Shown here: piece by piece, positions 9,182 through 18,226 of the stretch
Layout: every line of letters starts with the position of its first letter
How positions within the stretch are numbered: position 1 is the first letter of the stretch
From: Streptomyces sp. NRRL F-5126
GTDB taxonomy: Bacteria; Actinomycetota; Actinomycetes; Streptomycetales; Streptomycetaceae
Assembly: GCF_000721265.1 (NCBI RefSeq)
Contig: NZ_JOFZ01000012.1
Coordinates: 372,001-436,000 of the forward strand
Direction: 5' to 3'
Length of the DNA stretch: 64,000 nt
Position numbers and translations under genes: made by a program
Notes under the pieces: model-generated
The model's database searches: none
What the model saw: the letters and a program-made list of their open reading frames with translations, nothing else
What the model was told of the DNA's origin: nothing

Positions 9182-9493
9182 TCAGGGCAGCAGCCAGTCC
9201 GCCCCGAGCGCGGCCACGAGGACCAGGCCGAGCAGGTAGGTGCCCAGCCGCGTCCTGCCGTGGCGGCTGAGCTCGATCACCACTCCGCACACCACCATCG
9301 CCAGCCCGTAGACGCCCATCACCAGCACCGACTGGCGCTGTTCCAGGCGGACCCAGAGCAGGACCGCCATCCCCGCGAGCACCACCCAGCCCATCGTGAC
9401 CCTGATCATGCGGGCCTGACGTGGCGTCAGGCCCACCGCGACCACCTCGTCGCCCGCGTCCCGCTCCACGTCCTCGTGGTCTGATGAGCTCAT
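9182..9493 (-). CDS. Small integral membrane protein
   Basis: A 103-residue protein with an acidic cytoplasmic start (SSSDHEDVERDAGDE), then three hydrophobic helices at about 33-50, 55-72 and 83-100, the last ending at the C-terminus (WLLP). A short basic loop (RHGRTRLG) lies between helices two and three. The start codon faces the divergent TetR gene across about 50 bp, so the TetR protein could regulate it. I do not recognise a named family. Confidence 0.7.
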   Translation of the reverse strand: MSSSDHEDVERDAGDEVVAVGLTPRQARMIRVTMGWVVLAGMAVLLWVRLEQRQSVLVMGVYGLAMVVCGVVIELSRHGRTRLGTYLLGLVLVAALGADWLLP

Positions 9494-9545
9494 GAACCGG
9501 GAGCGTAACGGACTTCCGCCACACGCAGCCCGTTAGGCTGTTCCC

Positions 9546-10283
9546 ATGACGACGGTGATGACCCCGGCGCCCCGCGGACGGCGCAGGATGGGTGTCGAGG
9601 AGCGCAGGCGCCAGCTGACCGACGTGGCACTCGACCTGTTCGGCCGCCGTTCGCCCGAGGACGTCTCCCTCGACGACATCGCCACGGCGGCGGGCATCTC
9701 GCGACCGCTGGTGTACCACTACTTCCCCGGCAAGCAGGGCCTGTACGCCGCCGCGTTGCACCGGGCCGCCGACGATCTCGTCTCGCGGTTCGACGAACCG
9801 CACGAGGGGCCGTTCGGTGCGCGCCTGCTGCGTGTAGTGAAACGTTTCTTCGACTTCCTCGACGAGCACGGGCCCGGCTTCGCCGCCCTCGTGCGCGGTG
9901 CGCCCGCCTCCACCGGCACGGGCGGCGCGAGCGCCGTACTCGACGGGGTGCGCAAGGCCGCGTACGAGCGGATGCTCGGCCACCTCGACGCCTCCCACAA
10001 CCCGCCGCCGCGCCTGCAGCTCGTCGTCAAGTCCTGGGTGGCGCTGGCCGAGTCGACGGCGCTCGTCTGGCTGGACGGCCGCCGCATCCCGCGCTGCGAG
10101 GTGGAACTCCAGCTCGTGCACGGCTTCGTCGCCCTCGCCGCCGTCAGCGCCTCCTACGACGACGGGATGGCCGGGCTGCTGGCGCGCGTACTCGCCGGGG
10201 AGCCGTCCGACGGCCCCTTCGGCGAACTCGCCGAACAGCTCGGGCTGCTCGGCGGCGCCGGCGGCGCCGCCGCCGGAAGCTAG
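9546..10283 (+). CDS. TetR/AcrR-family transcriptional regulator
   Basis: A 245-residue repressor-type regulator. The N-terminal HTH is clear: RRRQLTDVALDLFGRR, then VSLDDIATAAGISRPLVYHYFPGKQGLY, the canonical TetR recognition helix and YHYF signature. The ligand-binding domain is all-helical and ends in an Ala/Gly-rich tail. It is divergent from the small membrane protein gene, a common target arrangement, and convergent with the DUF4230 gene, with which it shares overlapping stop codons. The ligand is unknown. Confidence 0.88.
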   Translation: MTTVMTPAPRGRRRMGVEERRRQLTDVALDLFGRRSPEDVSLDDIATAAGISRPLVYHYFPGKQGLYAAALHRAADDLVSRFDEPHEGPFGARLLRVVKRFFDFLDEHGPGFAALVRGAPASTGTGGASAVLDGVRKAAYERMLGHLDASHNPPPRLQLVVKSWVALAESTALVWLDGRRIPRCEVELQLVHGFVALAAVSASYDDGMAGLLARVLAGEPSDGPFGELAEQLGLLGGAGGAAAGS

Positions 10284-10969
10284 CGGTAGCTGACGCTGAC
10301 GGTCGTGAAACCGAGCGAGTGCAGCAGCCCTTGCAGCATCGCCGTGGTGTTGGTCTCCGCACGCTTGGCCAGCTCGCTGTCCTTCGCCGCGGCCTCGATG
10401 TGCCGCGCGGCGAGTTTCGTCACGGCCTGCTCGCTGTCCGGGTTGCCGGAGAACAGGTCGCCGAGCCGGTCGAGCAGACCGCGCTGCTTGTCGACCGTGT
10501 ACGAGTGGTCCGGGTCGAGTGCGGGCTTGCCGAGCCGCGCGTGCGGCAGGCGGATCGTCGCCGACGTGCGGTCCGCGTTCGTCGTGACGTCGTCCTTCCC
10601 GATCCCCGAGAAGTCGACGTACGAGCCGACGGTGCCCGCGCCCACGTACAGGGTGCGCGTCCCGCGGATCGCGTCGGGCAGGAACCTGGCGTCCTTCTGC
10701 AGGTCGACCACCACCTGGAAGTCGCCCTCCGCGGCCTCGTAGCGGTTCAGGTCCTGGATGGAGCGCAGCAGCGTCGGCCCCGTCCTGTCGTGGCTCTCCT
10801 CGCCGAACAGGCCGCCGAAGCCGGGCAGCAGGTGGATGCGGGTGCCGAGGAACAGCAGCGCGAGTACGGCGACGACCGCGATGAGCGCCTTGCGCCACCG
10901 CGGTGCGCGCGGCGCGGGCGCACGGTACCTGTCGTCTTCCGGATCGGGTTGCACGTCTGTGGACGTCAT
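10280..10969 (-). CDS. DUF4230-type membrane-anchored protein
   Basis: A 229-residue protein with a Pro/Arg-rich cytoplasmic head, a single transmembrane helix at about 28-43 (ALIAVVAVLALLFLG) and an extracytoplasmic domain. The central part (LRSIQDLNRYEAAEGDFQVVVDLQKD, then TLYVGAGTVGSYVDFSGI) matches my recollection of DUF4230, and a C-terminal region reads AETNTTAMLQGLLHSLGFTTVSV. The start at 10969 follows from the N-terminus of that domain layout. Function is not known for the family. Its last codons overlap the convergent TetR stop. Confidence 0.75.
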   Translation of the reverse strand: MTSTDVQPDPEDDRYRAPAPRAPRWRKALIAVVAVLALLFLGTRIHLLPGFGGLFGEESHDRTGPTLLRSIQDLNRYEAAEGDFQVVVDLQKDARFLPDAIRGTRTLYVGAGTVGSYVDFSGIGKDDVTTNADRTSATIRLPHARLGKPALDPDHSYTVDKQRGLLDRLGDLFSGNPDSEQAVTKLAARHIEAAAKDSELAKRAETNTTAMLQGLLHSLGFTTVSVSYR

Positions 10970-11122
10970 ACCTGTCGGATGTCCCGCATGGCGCCCTTCA
11001 CGCGGCCCGGCAGGCGCCAATCACCCTGTCCGGCCCGGGAGATGGCCGCGCCTCCCTGCCGCCCGGCATCGATCTGGCGCGGCCCTCAGCCTCGTGCGGG
11101 TGTCCGGAGAACGGGTGGAAGT

Positions 11123-12976
11123 TCAGTGGCGCCCGCGTGGCGGTTCCGTGGCCGCCCGCGGGCGGGCCGGCGTGAGCGTCCACCACACCGTCGTGTCGGG
11201 CGGCAGCACCACGGGCAGGCCCGGCATCGTGTCCGCGGCCGGTGCGGTGTCCGCGCCGGACGCCGGCGCGCTCGACAGCAACGGCCTGCCCGGGGCCGCC
11301 AGCCGCACGGGCGCGCCGCCGGCGTTGGTCGTGCAGGCGAAGCCGGGACGCGCGAAGGCCAGGACGCCCTCGGGGGCGTCGAGCCACTCCACGCCGTCCC
11401 CCGCGCCGAGACCCGGGTGGTCGCGGCGCACGGCGAGGGCCGTCCGGTACATCTCCAGCGTCGAGCCGGGGTCGCCGGTCTGCGCCTCGACGCTCAGCTC
11501 CGGCCAGGACGCGGGCTGCGGCAGCCAGCTGCCGCCGGCGCCGAAGCCGAGGGAACCGCCCTCGCGCGTCCAGGGGATGGGGACGCGGCAGCCGTCCCGC
11601 AGGCCGTCCTGCCCGTCGCCGCGGAAGTACGACGGGTCCTGCCGGACCTCGTCGGGCAGGTCGGTGACGTCGGGGAGGCCGAGCTCCTCGCCCTGGTAGA
11701 GGTAGGAGGAGCCGGGCAGGGCGAGCATGAGCAGCGTCGCGGCCCTGGCCCTGCGCAGGCCGAGCGCCCGGTCGCCGGGATCGCGGGTCTGCGGACCCGC
11801 CCCTGGGCCCGACGCGAACCGGGTGGCGTGCCGTGACACGTCGTGGTTGGAAAGGACCCACGTGGCCGGCGCGCCGACCTCGTTCATCGCGGCGAGCGAG
11901 CGGTCGATGACGGCGCGCAGCGCCGCGTGGTCCCACGGCGTCTCCAGGTACTGGAAGTTGAACGCCTGGTGCAGCTCGTCACCGCGTACGTAGTGGGCGG
12001 TGCGCTCCACGGTGGGCGTCCACGCCTCGGCGACGGCGATGCGCTCGCCCGCGTACGAGTCGAGGAGGGCGCGCCAGTCGCGGTAGATCTCGTGGACGCC
12101 TTGCTGGTCGAAGAACGGCACGGCCTCGCCGGACAGCAGCCGCAGGCGACCGCTGCCGCCGATGTCGGGCAGGCCACGGGCCTTGACCAGCCCGTGTGCG
12201 ACATCGACGCGGAAGCCGTCGACGCCCATGTCGAGCCAGAAGCGCAGGACCGACCTGAACTCCTCGGCGACGGCGGGGTGCTCCCAGTCGAAGTCGGGCT
12301 GCTGCGGCGCGAACAGGTGCAGGTACCAGTCGCCCGGCGTGCCGTCGGGGTCTGTGGTGCGCGTCCAGGCGGGTCCGCCGAAGACGGATTCCCAGTCGTT
12401 GGGCGGCTGCGCGCCGTCCGCGCCCCTTCCCGGCCGGAAGTGGTAGCGCTCGCGCAGCGGCGATCCCGGCCCTTCCGCGAGGGCGCGGCGGAACCACTCG
12501 TGCTGCTCCGACGAGTGGTTCGGCACGAGGTCGACGATGACGCGCAGGCCGAGCGCGTGCGCGTCGCGGATCAGCGCGTCCGCGTCGTGGAGGGTGCCGA
12601 ACGCGGGGTCGACGGCGCGGTAGTCGGCGACGTCGTAGCCGGCGTCCGCCTGCGGCGACGCGTAGAAGGGGCTGAACCAGACGGCGTCGACGCCGAGGCC
12701 CCTGAGGTACGGCAGCCGGGCGCGGGCGCCCGGGAGGTCTCCCATGCCGTCGCCGTTCCCGTCGGCGAAGCTGCGCGGGTAGACCTGGTAGATCACCGCG
12801 CCGCGCCACCAGTCGCGCCGGGCTCCGGGGCCGTCCGCCCCGGCGGCATGGGGCGCGAGGGGTTCGCAGAGGGTACGGGGTTCGGACGGGGCGAGGGGTG
12901 CGGGGAGTTCGGGGACGGCGGCGGGTGCGGCGGCGGGTGCGGCGTCGCGGGCGGAGGCAGCGGGCGGCTCGATCAT
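11123..12976 (-). CDS. GH13 alpha-glucosidase/oligo-1,6-glucosidase type glycoside hydrolase
   Basis: A 617-residue cytoplasmic enzyme predicted to hydrolyse alpha-glucosidic oligosaccharides. After an Ala/Pro-rich extension of about 50 residues the catalytic barrel begins WWRGAVIYQVYPRSFADGNG. The family motifs are present in order: DLVPNHSS (region I), GFRVDVAHG with the nucleophile Asp (region II), VAEAW with the acid/base Glu (region III) and LSNHDVSRH (region IV). A C-terminal beta domain follows. Streptomyces relatives are usually controlled by LacI-type repressors; no regulator gene is adjacent. The upstream gap (12977-13214) is shared with the divergent PAP2 gene and must hold both promoters. 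Confidence 0.92.
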   Translation of the reverse strand: MIEPPAASARDAAPAAAPAAVPELPAPLAPSEPRTLCEPLAPHAAGADGPGARRDWWRGAVIYQVYPRSFADGNGDGMGDLPGARARLPYLRGLGVDAVWFSPFYASPQADAGYDVADYRAVDPAFGTLHDADALIRDAHALGLRVIVDLVPNHSSEQHEWFRRALAEGPGSPLRERYHFRPGRGADGAQPPNDWESVFGGPAWTRTTDPDGTPGDWYLHLFAPQQPDFDWEHPAVAEEFRSVLRFWLDMGVDGFRVDVAHGLVKARGLPDIGGSGRLRLLSGEAVPFFDQQGVHEIYRDWRALLDSYAGERIAVAEAWTPTVERTAHYVRGDELHQAFNFQYLETPWDHAALRAVIDRSLAAMNEVGAPATWVLSNHDVSRHATRFASGPGAGPQTRDPGDRALGLRRARAATLLMLALPGSSYLYQGEELGLPDVTDLPDEVRQDPSYFRGDGQDGLRDGCRVPIPWTREGGSLGFGAGGSWLPQPASWPELSVEAQTGDPGSTLEMYRTALAVRRDHPGLGAGDGVEWLDAPEGVLAFARPGFACTTNAGGAPVRLAAPGRPLLSSAPASGADTAPAADTMPGLPVVLPPDTTVWWTLTPARPRAATEPPRGRH

Positions 12977-13214
12977 GTCGTCCCTGTTTCTTCAGGCGCC
13001 GGAGGCGTTGGCTTTCCGTGATCAAACGGTAACAGCACGCACATGCGATCGAGCGACACGCGGACCGGAGGCGTCAGGGCTCCTCCGATTCGGCTCTCGC
13101 CGCCGCGACATGCCCTCGTTTTGGTCATCGTGTGCCCAAAGTGCGGCAAACGGGTGGTGAACCGGACCTGCGGATGATCGGTTCGGTGGAGGCCATCTGG
13201 CAGACTGCTGTGCC

Positions 13215-14135
13215 ATGGGTGAACCGACCGTGGACAGACGGACGAGTCTCACGGCCGCACCGTCACCCGGTGTTGACGAGGGGACAAGGACGGTCGACGC
13301 ACAGGCAACGACGGAAGCATCGACTCCGCTTCCCGGAGGGGCGACAGCCGTCACAGGAAGGTGGCTGCGCCGCCGCAGGAGGCCGCGCAAGCCGCGCATC
13401 TGGTTCGAGATCCTGCTGATCGCTGTCGGCTATTGGATCTACTCCATGATCCGCAATGCCGTTCCCGAACAGCGCACCAAGGCGCTGCGCAACGCCCACT
13501 GGGTCTGGCAGGCGGAGCACCACCTCGGAATCGCCGTGGAGCAGTCGGTCAACCACGCCGTCAATTCGGTGACGTGGCTGATCGTGGCGATGAACTACTA
13601 CTACGCGACGCTGCACTTCATCATCACCATCGGGGTGCTCGTATGGCTCTTCTTCGCCCACCCCGGCCGGTACGCGGCGGCGCGTCTCGTGCTCGCGGCG
13701 GAGACCGTCATCGCGCTGCTCGGCTACTACCTCTACCCTCTCGCGCCGCCGCGGTTGCTGACGAGTGGATTCATCGACACGGTGGTCGTGCACCACACGT
13801 GGGGCTCGGACTCCACGGGGGACCTCAAGTCGGTGTCGAACCAGTACGCGGCGATGCCGTCGATGCACATCGGCTGGTCGCTGTGGTGCGGCCTGACGAT
13901 CTACGCGCTGGCGAAGGCGCCGTGGGCACGCATCCTCGGCGCCTGCTATCCCGTCTTCACCCTGCTGGTGATCGTGTCGACGGCCAACCACTTCTGGCTC
14001 GACGCGTTCGGCGGGGTGGTCTGCCTGGCGTTCGGCTACGGCCTCTCGTGCCTGTGGTACGGCACGGCGCCCTACCGGCTGCCGCGCGTGGTCAAGGAAC
14101 ACGGGACGGGACAAGCGCAACCAGCGGGCGTCTAG
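13215..14135 (+). CDS. PAP2-superfamily membrane phosphatase (inositol phosphorylceramide synthase-like)
   Basis: A 306-residue membrane protein. After an 85-residue hydrophilic basic N-terminus come about six transmembrane helices. The PAP2 motifs are split as in the IPC-synthase-like branch: YPLAPPRLL, then QYAAMPSMHIGWSLW carrying the Ser-x-His pair, then STANHFWLDAFGG carrying the His and Asp of the third motif. It likely dephosphorylates or transfers a phospholipid head group on the outer membrane face. It is convergent with glnE across about 270 bp. Confidence 0.85.
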   Translation: MGEPTVDRRTSLTAAPSPGVDEGTRTVDAQATTEASTPLPGGATAVTGRWLRRRRRPRKPRIWFEILLIAVGYWIYSMIRNAVPEQRTKALRNAHWVWQAEHHLGIAVEQSVNHAVNSVTWLIVAMNYYYATLHFIITIGVLVWLFFAHPGRYAAARLVLAAETVIALLGYYLYPLAPPRLLTSGFIDTVVVHHTWGSDSTGDLKSVSNQYAAMPSMHIGWSLWCGLTIYALAKAPWARILGACYPVFTLLVIVSTANHFWLDAFGGVVCLAFGYGLSCLWYGTAPYRLPRVVKEHGTGQAQPAGV

Positions 14136-14142
14136 CGGGCTT

Positions 14143-14160
14143 CCGCCGGGCGCCCGGCGG
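14143..14160. terminator. 18-bp perfect palindrome between convergent genes
   Basis: CCGCCGGGCGCCCGGCGG is self-complementary, and flanking GGGC/GCCC extends the stem. It starts 8 bp after the PAP2 stop. The remaining 240 bp up to the glnE stop hold only GC-rich sequence in which I see no gene. It is probably the terminator for the PAP2 gene. Confidence 0.55.
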
Positions 14161-14402
14161 GCCCACTCCGGCGCCTCCCGCCGCCCCCCAGTGCGCTGGA
14201 CCCCTCCCGGCTCGGCCTCCCGACCTGCGGGCCTGCCCCGTGCGACCGGGGTCTTCACACCGCATCGAGGCGTCCATCCAGCGGCGACTGCCCGCGCGGA
14301 CGCCGGCCGGCCACGCGGCGGGCCCGGCCCCACGTGCGCACTCGCCGCGCGGGGTCCGTCCGTCCCGTGACGAGCGCCCCCGCATGACGAAGTCTGCGGC
14401 GG

Positions 14403-17400
14403 TCAGGGCGCCTCGTAGCCGTAGAAGACCTCCTCCATCACGGCACGCGCCCTGCGCGTCGTGCGCAGGTAGTCGTCCAGCATCTCCCCCACGCGGCCGG
14501 GGCCGTAACCCAGGTAGCGGCCGACGGCCGCCAGGTCCCTGCTCTCCGAGGGGAACGTGTCGCCCGGCCTGCCGCGCACCAGCATCGCGCCGCCGCGCAC
14601 GCGCGTCGCCAGCACCCACGCCTCGTCCAGGGTCTCCGCGTCCTGCGGGCTGATCAGACCCGCGTCGCGTGCGGCCGCGAGGGCGGCACGGGTGCGGGTG
14701 GTGCGCAGTCCAGGCACCTCGTGGCCGTGGCGCATCTGGATCAGCTGCACGGTCCACTCGACGTCCGAGAGGCCGCCCCTGCCCAGCTTCGTGTGCAGGT
14801 TCGGGTCCGTGCCGCGCGGCAGCCGCTCCGTCTCCATGCGGGCCTTGAGGCGGCGGATCTCGCGCACGTCGTCGTCGGAAAGGCCGCGCGGCGGGAAGCG
14901 CAGCGGGTCGATCAGCTCGACGAACCGCTCCCCGAGCCCGGGGTCGCCCGCCACCGGCTCCGCCCGCAGCAGCGCCTGGCTCTCCCACACCAGCGACCAG
15001 CGCCGGTAGTACGCCCGGTACGAGGCGAGGGTGCGGACGATCGGGCCGCTCTTGCCCTCGGGCCGCAGGTCGGCGTCGATCAGCAGCGGCGGTTCTGCCG
15101 TCGGCACCTGGAGGAGCCTGCGCACCTCCGTCACGAGCGCCGACGCGGCGACGGCCGCCTCGTGCTCGTCCACGCCGTCCCGGGGCTCGTGCACGAAGAG
15201 AACGTCCGCGTCCGAGCCGTAGGTCAGCTCGTGGCCGCCGAAGCGGCCCATGCCGATGACGGCGAACCTGGTGGGCAGGGTGTCGCCCCAGCGCTCCCGC
15301 ACGGCGGCGCGCACGGCGCCCGCGATGGTCGCCGCGTTGAGGTCGCTGAGCGCGCCGCCGACCCGGTCGACGAGCGACCCGCGGTCCGCCTCCACCGGGT
15401 TCTCCTCCGTGCCGTAGGAGCCGATGATGTCGGCGGCGGCGGTACGCAGCAGCTCCTTGCGGCGCATCCCGCGCGCGGAGGCGACGGCGCCCTCCGCGGT
15501 GTCCGAGCGGGCGACGGCCGCGATGATCTCCTGTTCGAGACCGGCGCGGCCGCGCGGCTTCAGCCCCTCCGGATCGCCCAGCAGCGCGACGGCCTCAGGC
15601 GCGCGCAGCAGCAGGTCAGGGGCGAGGCGGCCGGCGGACAGCACGCGTGCCAGGTTCTCGGCCGCGGCGCCCTCGTCCCGCAGCAGCCGCAGGTACCAGG
15701 GCGTCTTGCCGAGCGCGTCGGAGACCTTGCGGAAGCCCAGCAGCCCCGCGTCGGGATCGGCGGAGTCCGCGAACCAGCCCAGCAGGACGGGCAGCAGCGT
15801 GCGCTGGATGGCCGCCTTGCGCGTTACGCCGGACGACAGCGCCTCCAGGTGCCTGAGCGCGGCCACCGGGTCGGCGTAGCCGAGCGCTTCGAGCCGCTGG
15901 CCCGCCGCCTTGGCGCTGAGCCGGATCTCGCCCGGTGCGAGCTGGGCGACGGCGTCGAGCAGCGGCCGGTAGAACAGCTTCTCGTGCAGGCGCCGCACGA
16001 CCGAGGCATGCCGCTTCCACTCGCGCGTCAGCTCGGCGACGGGGTCCGTGCGCAGCCCGATGGAGCGGCCGAGGCGGCGCAGGTCGTGCTCGTCGTCCGG
16101 CATCAGGTGCGTGCGCCGCAGCCGGTAGAGCTGGATGCGGTGCTCGACCGTGCGCAGGAACCGGTATGCCTCGTCGAGTTGGGCCGCGTCCGTGCGTCCC
16201 ACGTAGCCGCCGGCGGCGAGGGCGCGCAGCGCGTCGAGCGTCGTGCCGCTGCGCAGCGACGCGTCGCTGCGGCCGTGCACGAGCTGGAGCAGCTGCACAG
16301 CGAACTCGACGTCGCGCAACCCGCCGGGGCCCAGTTTGAGTTCGCGTTCCGCCTGGCCGACGGGGATCTGGTCGACGACGCGGCGGCGCATCTCCTGGAC
16401 GTCGGGCACGAAGTGGTCGCGCTCGGCCGCCTGCCAGACGAGCGGGGCGACGGCGTCCTCGTACGCGGTGCCGAGCGCGGCGTCGCCCGCCACGGGCCTG
16501 GCCTTGAGCAGCGCCTGGAACTCCCAGGTCTTGGCCCAGCGCTCGTAGTACGCGAGGTGGCTGCTGAGGGTGCGCACGAGGGGGCCGTTGCGCCCCTCGG
16601 GCCTGAGGTTGGCGTCGACGGGCCAGATGGCGCCCTCGACGGTGGTCTCCGAGCAGATGCGCATCAGGTGCGAGGCGAGGCGGGTGGCGGCGCGCAGCGC
16701 GGTGTTCTCGTCCACGTCCCTGGCGCCCTCGGGGGGCTCGCCGACGAAGATCACGTCGACGTCGGAGATGTAGTTCAGCTCGCGGCCGCCGCACTTGCCC
16801 ATGGCGATGACGGCGAGCCGGCAGGCGGCGGCGTCCTCGGGCGCGGCGGCGCACGCGAGGGCGAGTGCGGCGCGCAGGGTGGCCGTGGCGAGGTCGGCGA
16901 GCTCGGCGGCGGCCTCGGTGACGGTGGTGGTGCCGCACACGTCGCGTGCCGCTATGGCCAGCAGGCAGCGGCGGTAGGCGACGCGCAGGGCGACGGCGTC
17001 GGTGACGCCGGCGAGCTCGTGCTCGAACTCGGCGACGCCCGGGTGCAGGTCGGCCGACTCGTACGTCGCCAGCACCCGCCAGTCCTCCGGGTGGCGCGCG
17101 AGGTGGTCGCCGAGCGCCTCGGACGCGCCGAGCACGCCGAGCAGCCGGTCGCGCAGCGGCTTGGCGGTGATCAGTGTGTCGAGGAGCACCTGCCGCTCCT
17201 CGGGTCTCTCGTGCGCCTCGGCGAGCCGTACGAGCCCGCGCAGCGCCAGGTCGGGGTCGGCGGTTGCGCCGAGGGCGTCGAGGAGCAGCGGGTCGGCCCT
17301 TATCGGGGCGACGGCCGGCATGTCGAGAAACCGCTCGGCGGCGGATGGGTCGGTGAATCCTTGACGCAGCAGGCGTGTGAACGTGCTGCTGCGGCGGCCC

Positions 17401-17414
17401 GGCGCCGACGTCAT
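14403..17414 (-). CDS. glnE: Bifunctional glutamine synthetase adenylyltransferase/adenylyl-removing enzyme
   Basis: GlnE reversibly adenylylates type I glutamine synthetase and so ties nitrogen assimilation to nitrogen status. The protein is 1003 residues, full length for the family. It has two nucleotidyltransferase halves: GKCGGRELNYISDVDVIFV near residue 190-210 (adenylyl-removing domain) and GMGRFGGHELTYGSDADVLFV in the C-terminal half (adenylyltransferase domain). Each is followed by an LRPEG-NGP or LRPEGKSGP motif. The start at 17414 (MTSAPGRRSSTF) has an AGGAG site eight bases upstream and matches the usual Streptomyces N-terminus. The glutamine synthetase-like gene three genes on belongs to the non-adenylylated type. 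Confidence 0.97.
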   Translation of the reverse strand: MTSAPGRRSSTFTRLLRQGFTDPSAAERFLDMPAVAPIRADPLLLDALGATADPDLALRGLVRLAEAHERPEERQVLLDTLITAKPLRDRLLGVLGASEALGDHLARHPEDWRVLATYESADLHPGVAEFEHELAGVTDAVALRVAYRRCLLAIAARDVCGTTTVTEAAAELADLATATLRAALALACAAAPEDAAACRLAVIAMGKCGGRELNYISDVDVIFVGEPPEGARDVDENTALRAATRLASHLMRICSETTVEGAIWPVDANLRPEGRNGPLVRTLSSHLAYYERWAKTWEFQALLKARPVAGDAALGTAYEDAVAPLVWQAAERDHFVPDVQEMRRRVVDQIPVGQAERELKLGPGGLRDVEFAVQLLQLVHGRSDASLRSGTTLDALRALAAGGYVGRTDAAQLDEAYRFLRTVEHRIQLYRLRRTHLMPDDEHDLRRLGRSIGLRTDPVAELTREWKRHASVVRRLHEKLFYRPLLDAVAQLAPGEIRLSAKAAGQRLEALGYADPVAALRHLEALSSGVTRKAAIQRTLLPVLLGWFADSADPDAGLLGFRKVSDALGKTPWYLRLLRDEGAAAENLARVLSAGRLAPDLLLRAPEAVALLGDPEGLKPRGRAGLEQEIIAAVARSDTAEGAVASARGMRRKELLRTAAADIIGSYGTEENPVEADRGSLVDRVGGALSDLNAATIAGAVRAAVRERWGDTLPTRFAVIGMGRFGGHELTYGSDADVLFVHEPRDGVDEHEAAVAASALVTEVRRLLQVPTAEPPLLIDADLRPEGKSGPIVRTLASYRAYYRRWSLVWESQALLRAEPVAGDPGLGERFVELIDPLRFPPRGLSDDDVREIRRLKARMETERLPRGTDPNLHTKLGRGGLSDVEWTVQLIQMRHGHEVPGLRTTRTRAALAAARDAGLISPQDAETLDEAWVLATRVRGGAMLVRGRPGDTFPSESRDLAAVGRYLGYGPGRVGEMLDDYLRTTRRARAVMEEVFYGYEAP

Positions 17415-17588
17415 CTCGGTTCTCCTCGTCCCGTCTTCCGGCGGTGCGCTGTCCCGTCCCGCCGGCGTCTGACGGCCCGGTGTGTCCGCCATGCAAGACG
17501 GCGGGTTTGCGGACCGGGATCGAGCCTAGTCCCGGGGGCGCCGGGACGGGAGCCGATGACTTCCGGCCGCGACGGGAGTCGCCACCCC

Positions 17589-18197
17589 ATGGCGAACGAG
17601 ACGAACGGACCTGAGGCGACTGATGCAGCGGCGTGGCCGTCACCGCGTACGGTGCTGGACGCGCGCTACGGCGAACCGGCGGCGCGCGCGACGCGGTGGT
17701 CCGCGGCCGTGGAGGCGCTGGGCGCGGCGGAGCTGTTCTCGCTGACGACGCTGAGAGCCGGGCAGGGTGGCCCCCACACGACACCGCTGCTCGCGGTGTG
17801 GTCGCGCGGCGCGCTGCACTTCTGCACCGGGGCCGGCGAGCAGAAGGCCCGCAACCTGGCGGCCGACCCCCGGGTGTCGCTCCTGACGGGCGCGAACGCG
17901 CTGCACGGCGGCCTGGACCTGGTGGTGGAGGGCGAGGCGGTGCGGGTCACGGACCCGGGCTCGCTGCGGGTACTGGCGCGCGCGTGGGAGGAGAAATACG
18001 GGGCGGAGTGGCACTTCGACGTCGGCGACGGAGTGTTCGTGGGCGCACGCGGGAACGAGGCCCTGGTGTTCCGGGTCGCGCCGTCACGCGCGTACGGCTT
18101 CGGCAAGGCGCCGTACAGCCAGACTCGGTGGGACTTCGGCCGGGCGACTCCGGCGACTCCGGCGGCGCCGGAGGCTCCGGAGGCTCCGGAGGCATGA
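17589..18197 (+). CDS. Pyridoxamine 5'-phosphate oxidase-fold flavin/F420 protein
   Basis: A 202-residue split-barrel protein of the PNPOx/FDOR superfamily, which binds FMN or F420 and acts as a reductase or cofactor sequestering protein. The barrel strands FSLTTLRAG, HTTPLLAVWSRGALHFCTGAGEQKARNLAADPRVSLLTG and LVFRVAPSRAYGF are typical, the RNLAADPRV segment being the strongest. The C-terminus ends in a short tandem tail APEAPEAPEA encoded by a 9-bp repeat. The start at 17589 was chosen for a GGGAG site about 11 bases upstream; an ATG at 17556 is an alternative. Confidence 0.8.
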   Translation: MANETNGPEATDAAAWPSPRTVLDARYGEPAARATRWSAAVEALGAAELFSLTTLRAGQGGPHTTPLLAVWSRGALHFCTGAGEQKARNLAADPRVSLLTGANALHGGLDLVVEGEAVRVTDPGSLRVLARAWEEKYGAEWHFDVGDGVFVGARGNEALVFRVAPSRAYGFGKAPYSQTRWDFGRATPATPAAPEAPEAPEA

Positions 18198-18198
18198 C

Positions 18199-18218
18199 CC
18201 GCCGCCGCGAGGCGGCGG
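18199..18218. terminator. Perfect 8-bp stem hairpin between convergent genes
   Basis: CCGCCGCC, loop GCGA, GGCGGCGG. It is centred between the stop at 18197 of the flavin-fold gene and the stop at 18227 of the S51 peptidase gene, which is where a bidirectional terminator is expected. Confidence 0.65.
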
Positions 18219-18226
18219 AAACCGCG

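Noticed and set aside
8494..9270. Possible proteins encoded in the repeat block
   Set aside because: All frames give Pro/Arg/Thr low-complexity peptides, the repeat period (145) is not a multiple of three, and no ribosome-binding site is convincing.
14721..17588. Open frame of more than 900 codons antisense to glnE
   Set aside because: It is a shadow of glnE; no conserved motif appears before residue MANET at 17589.
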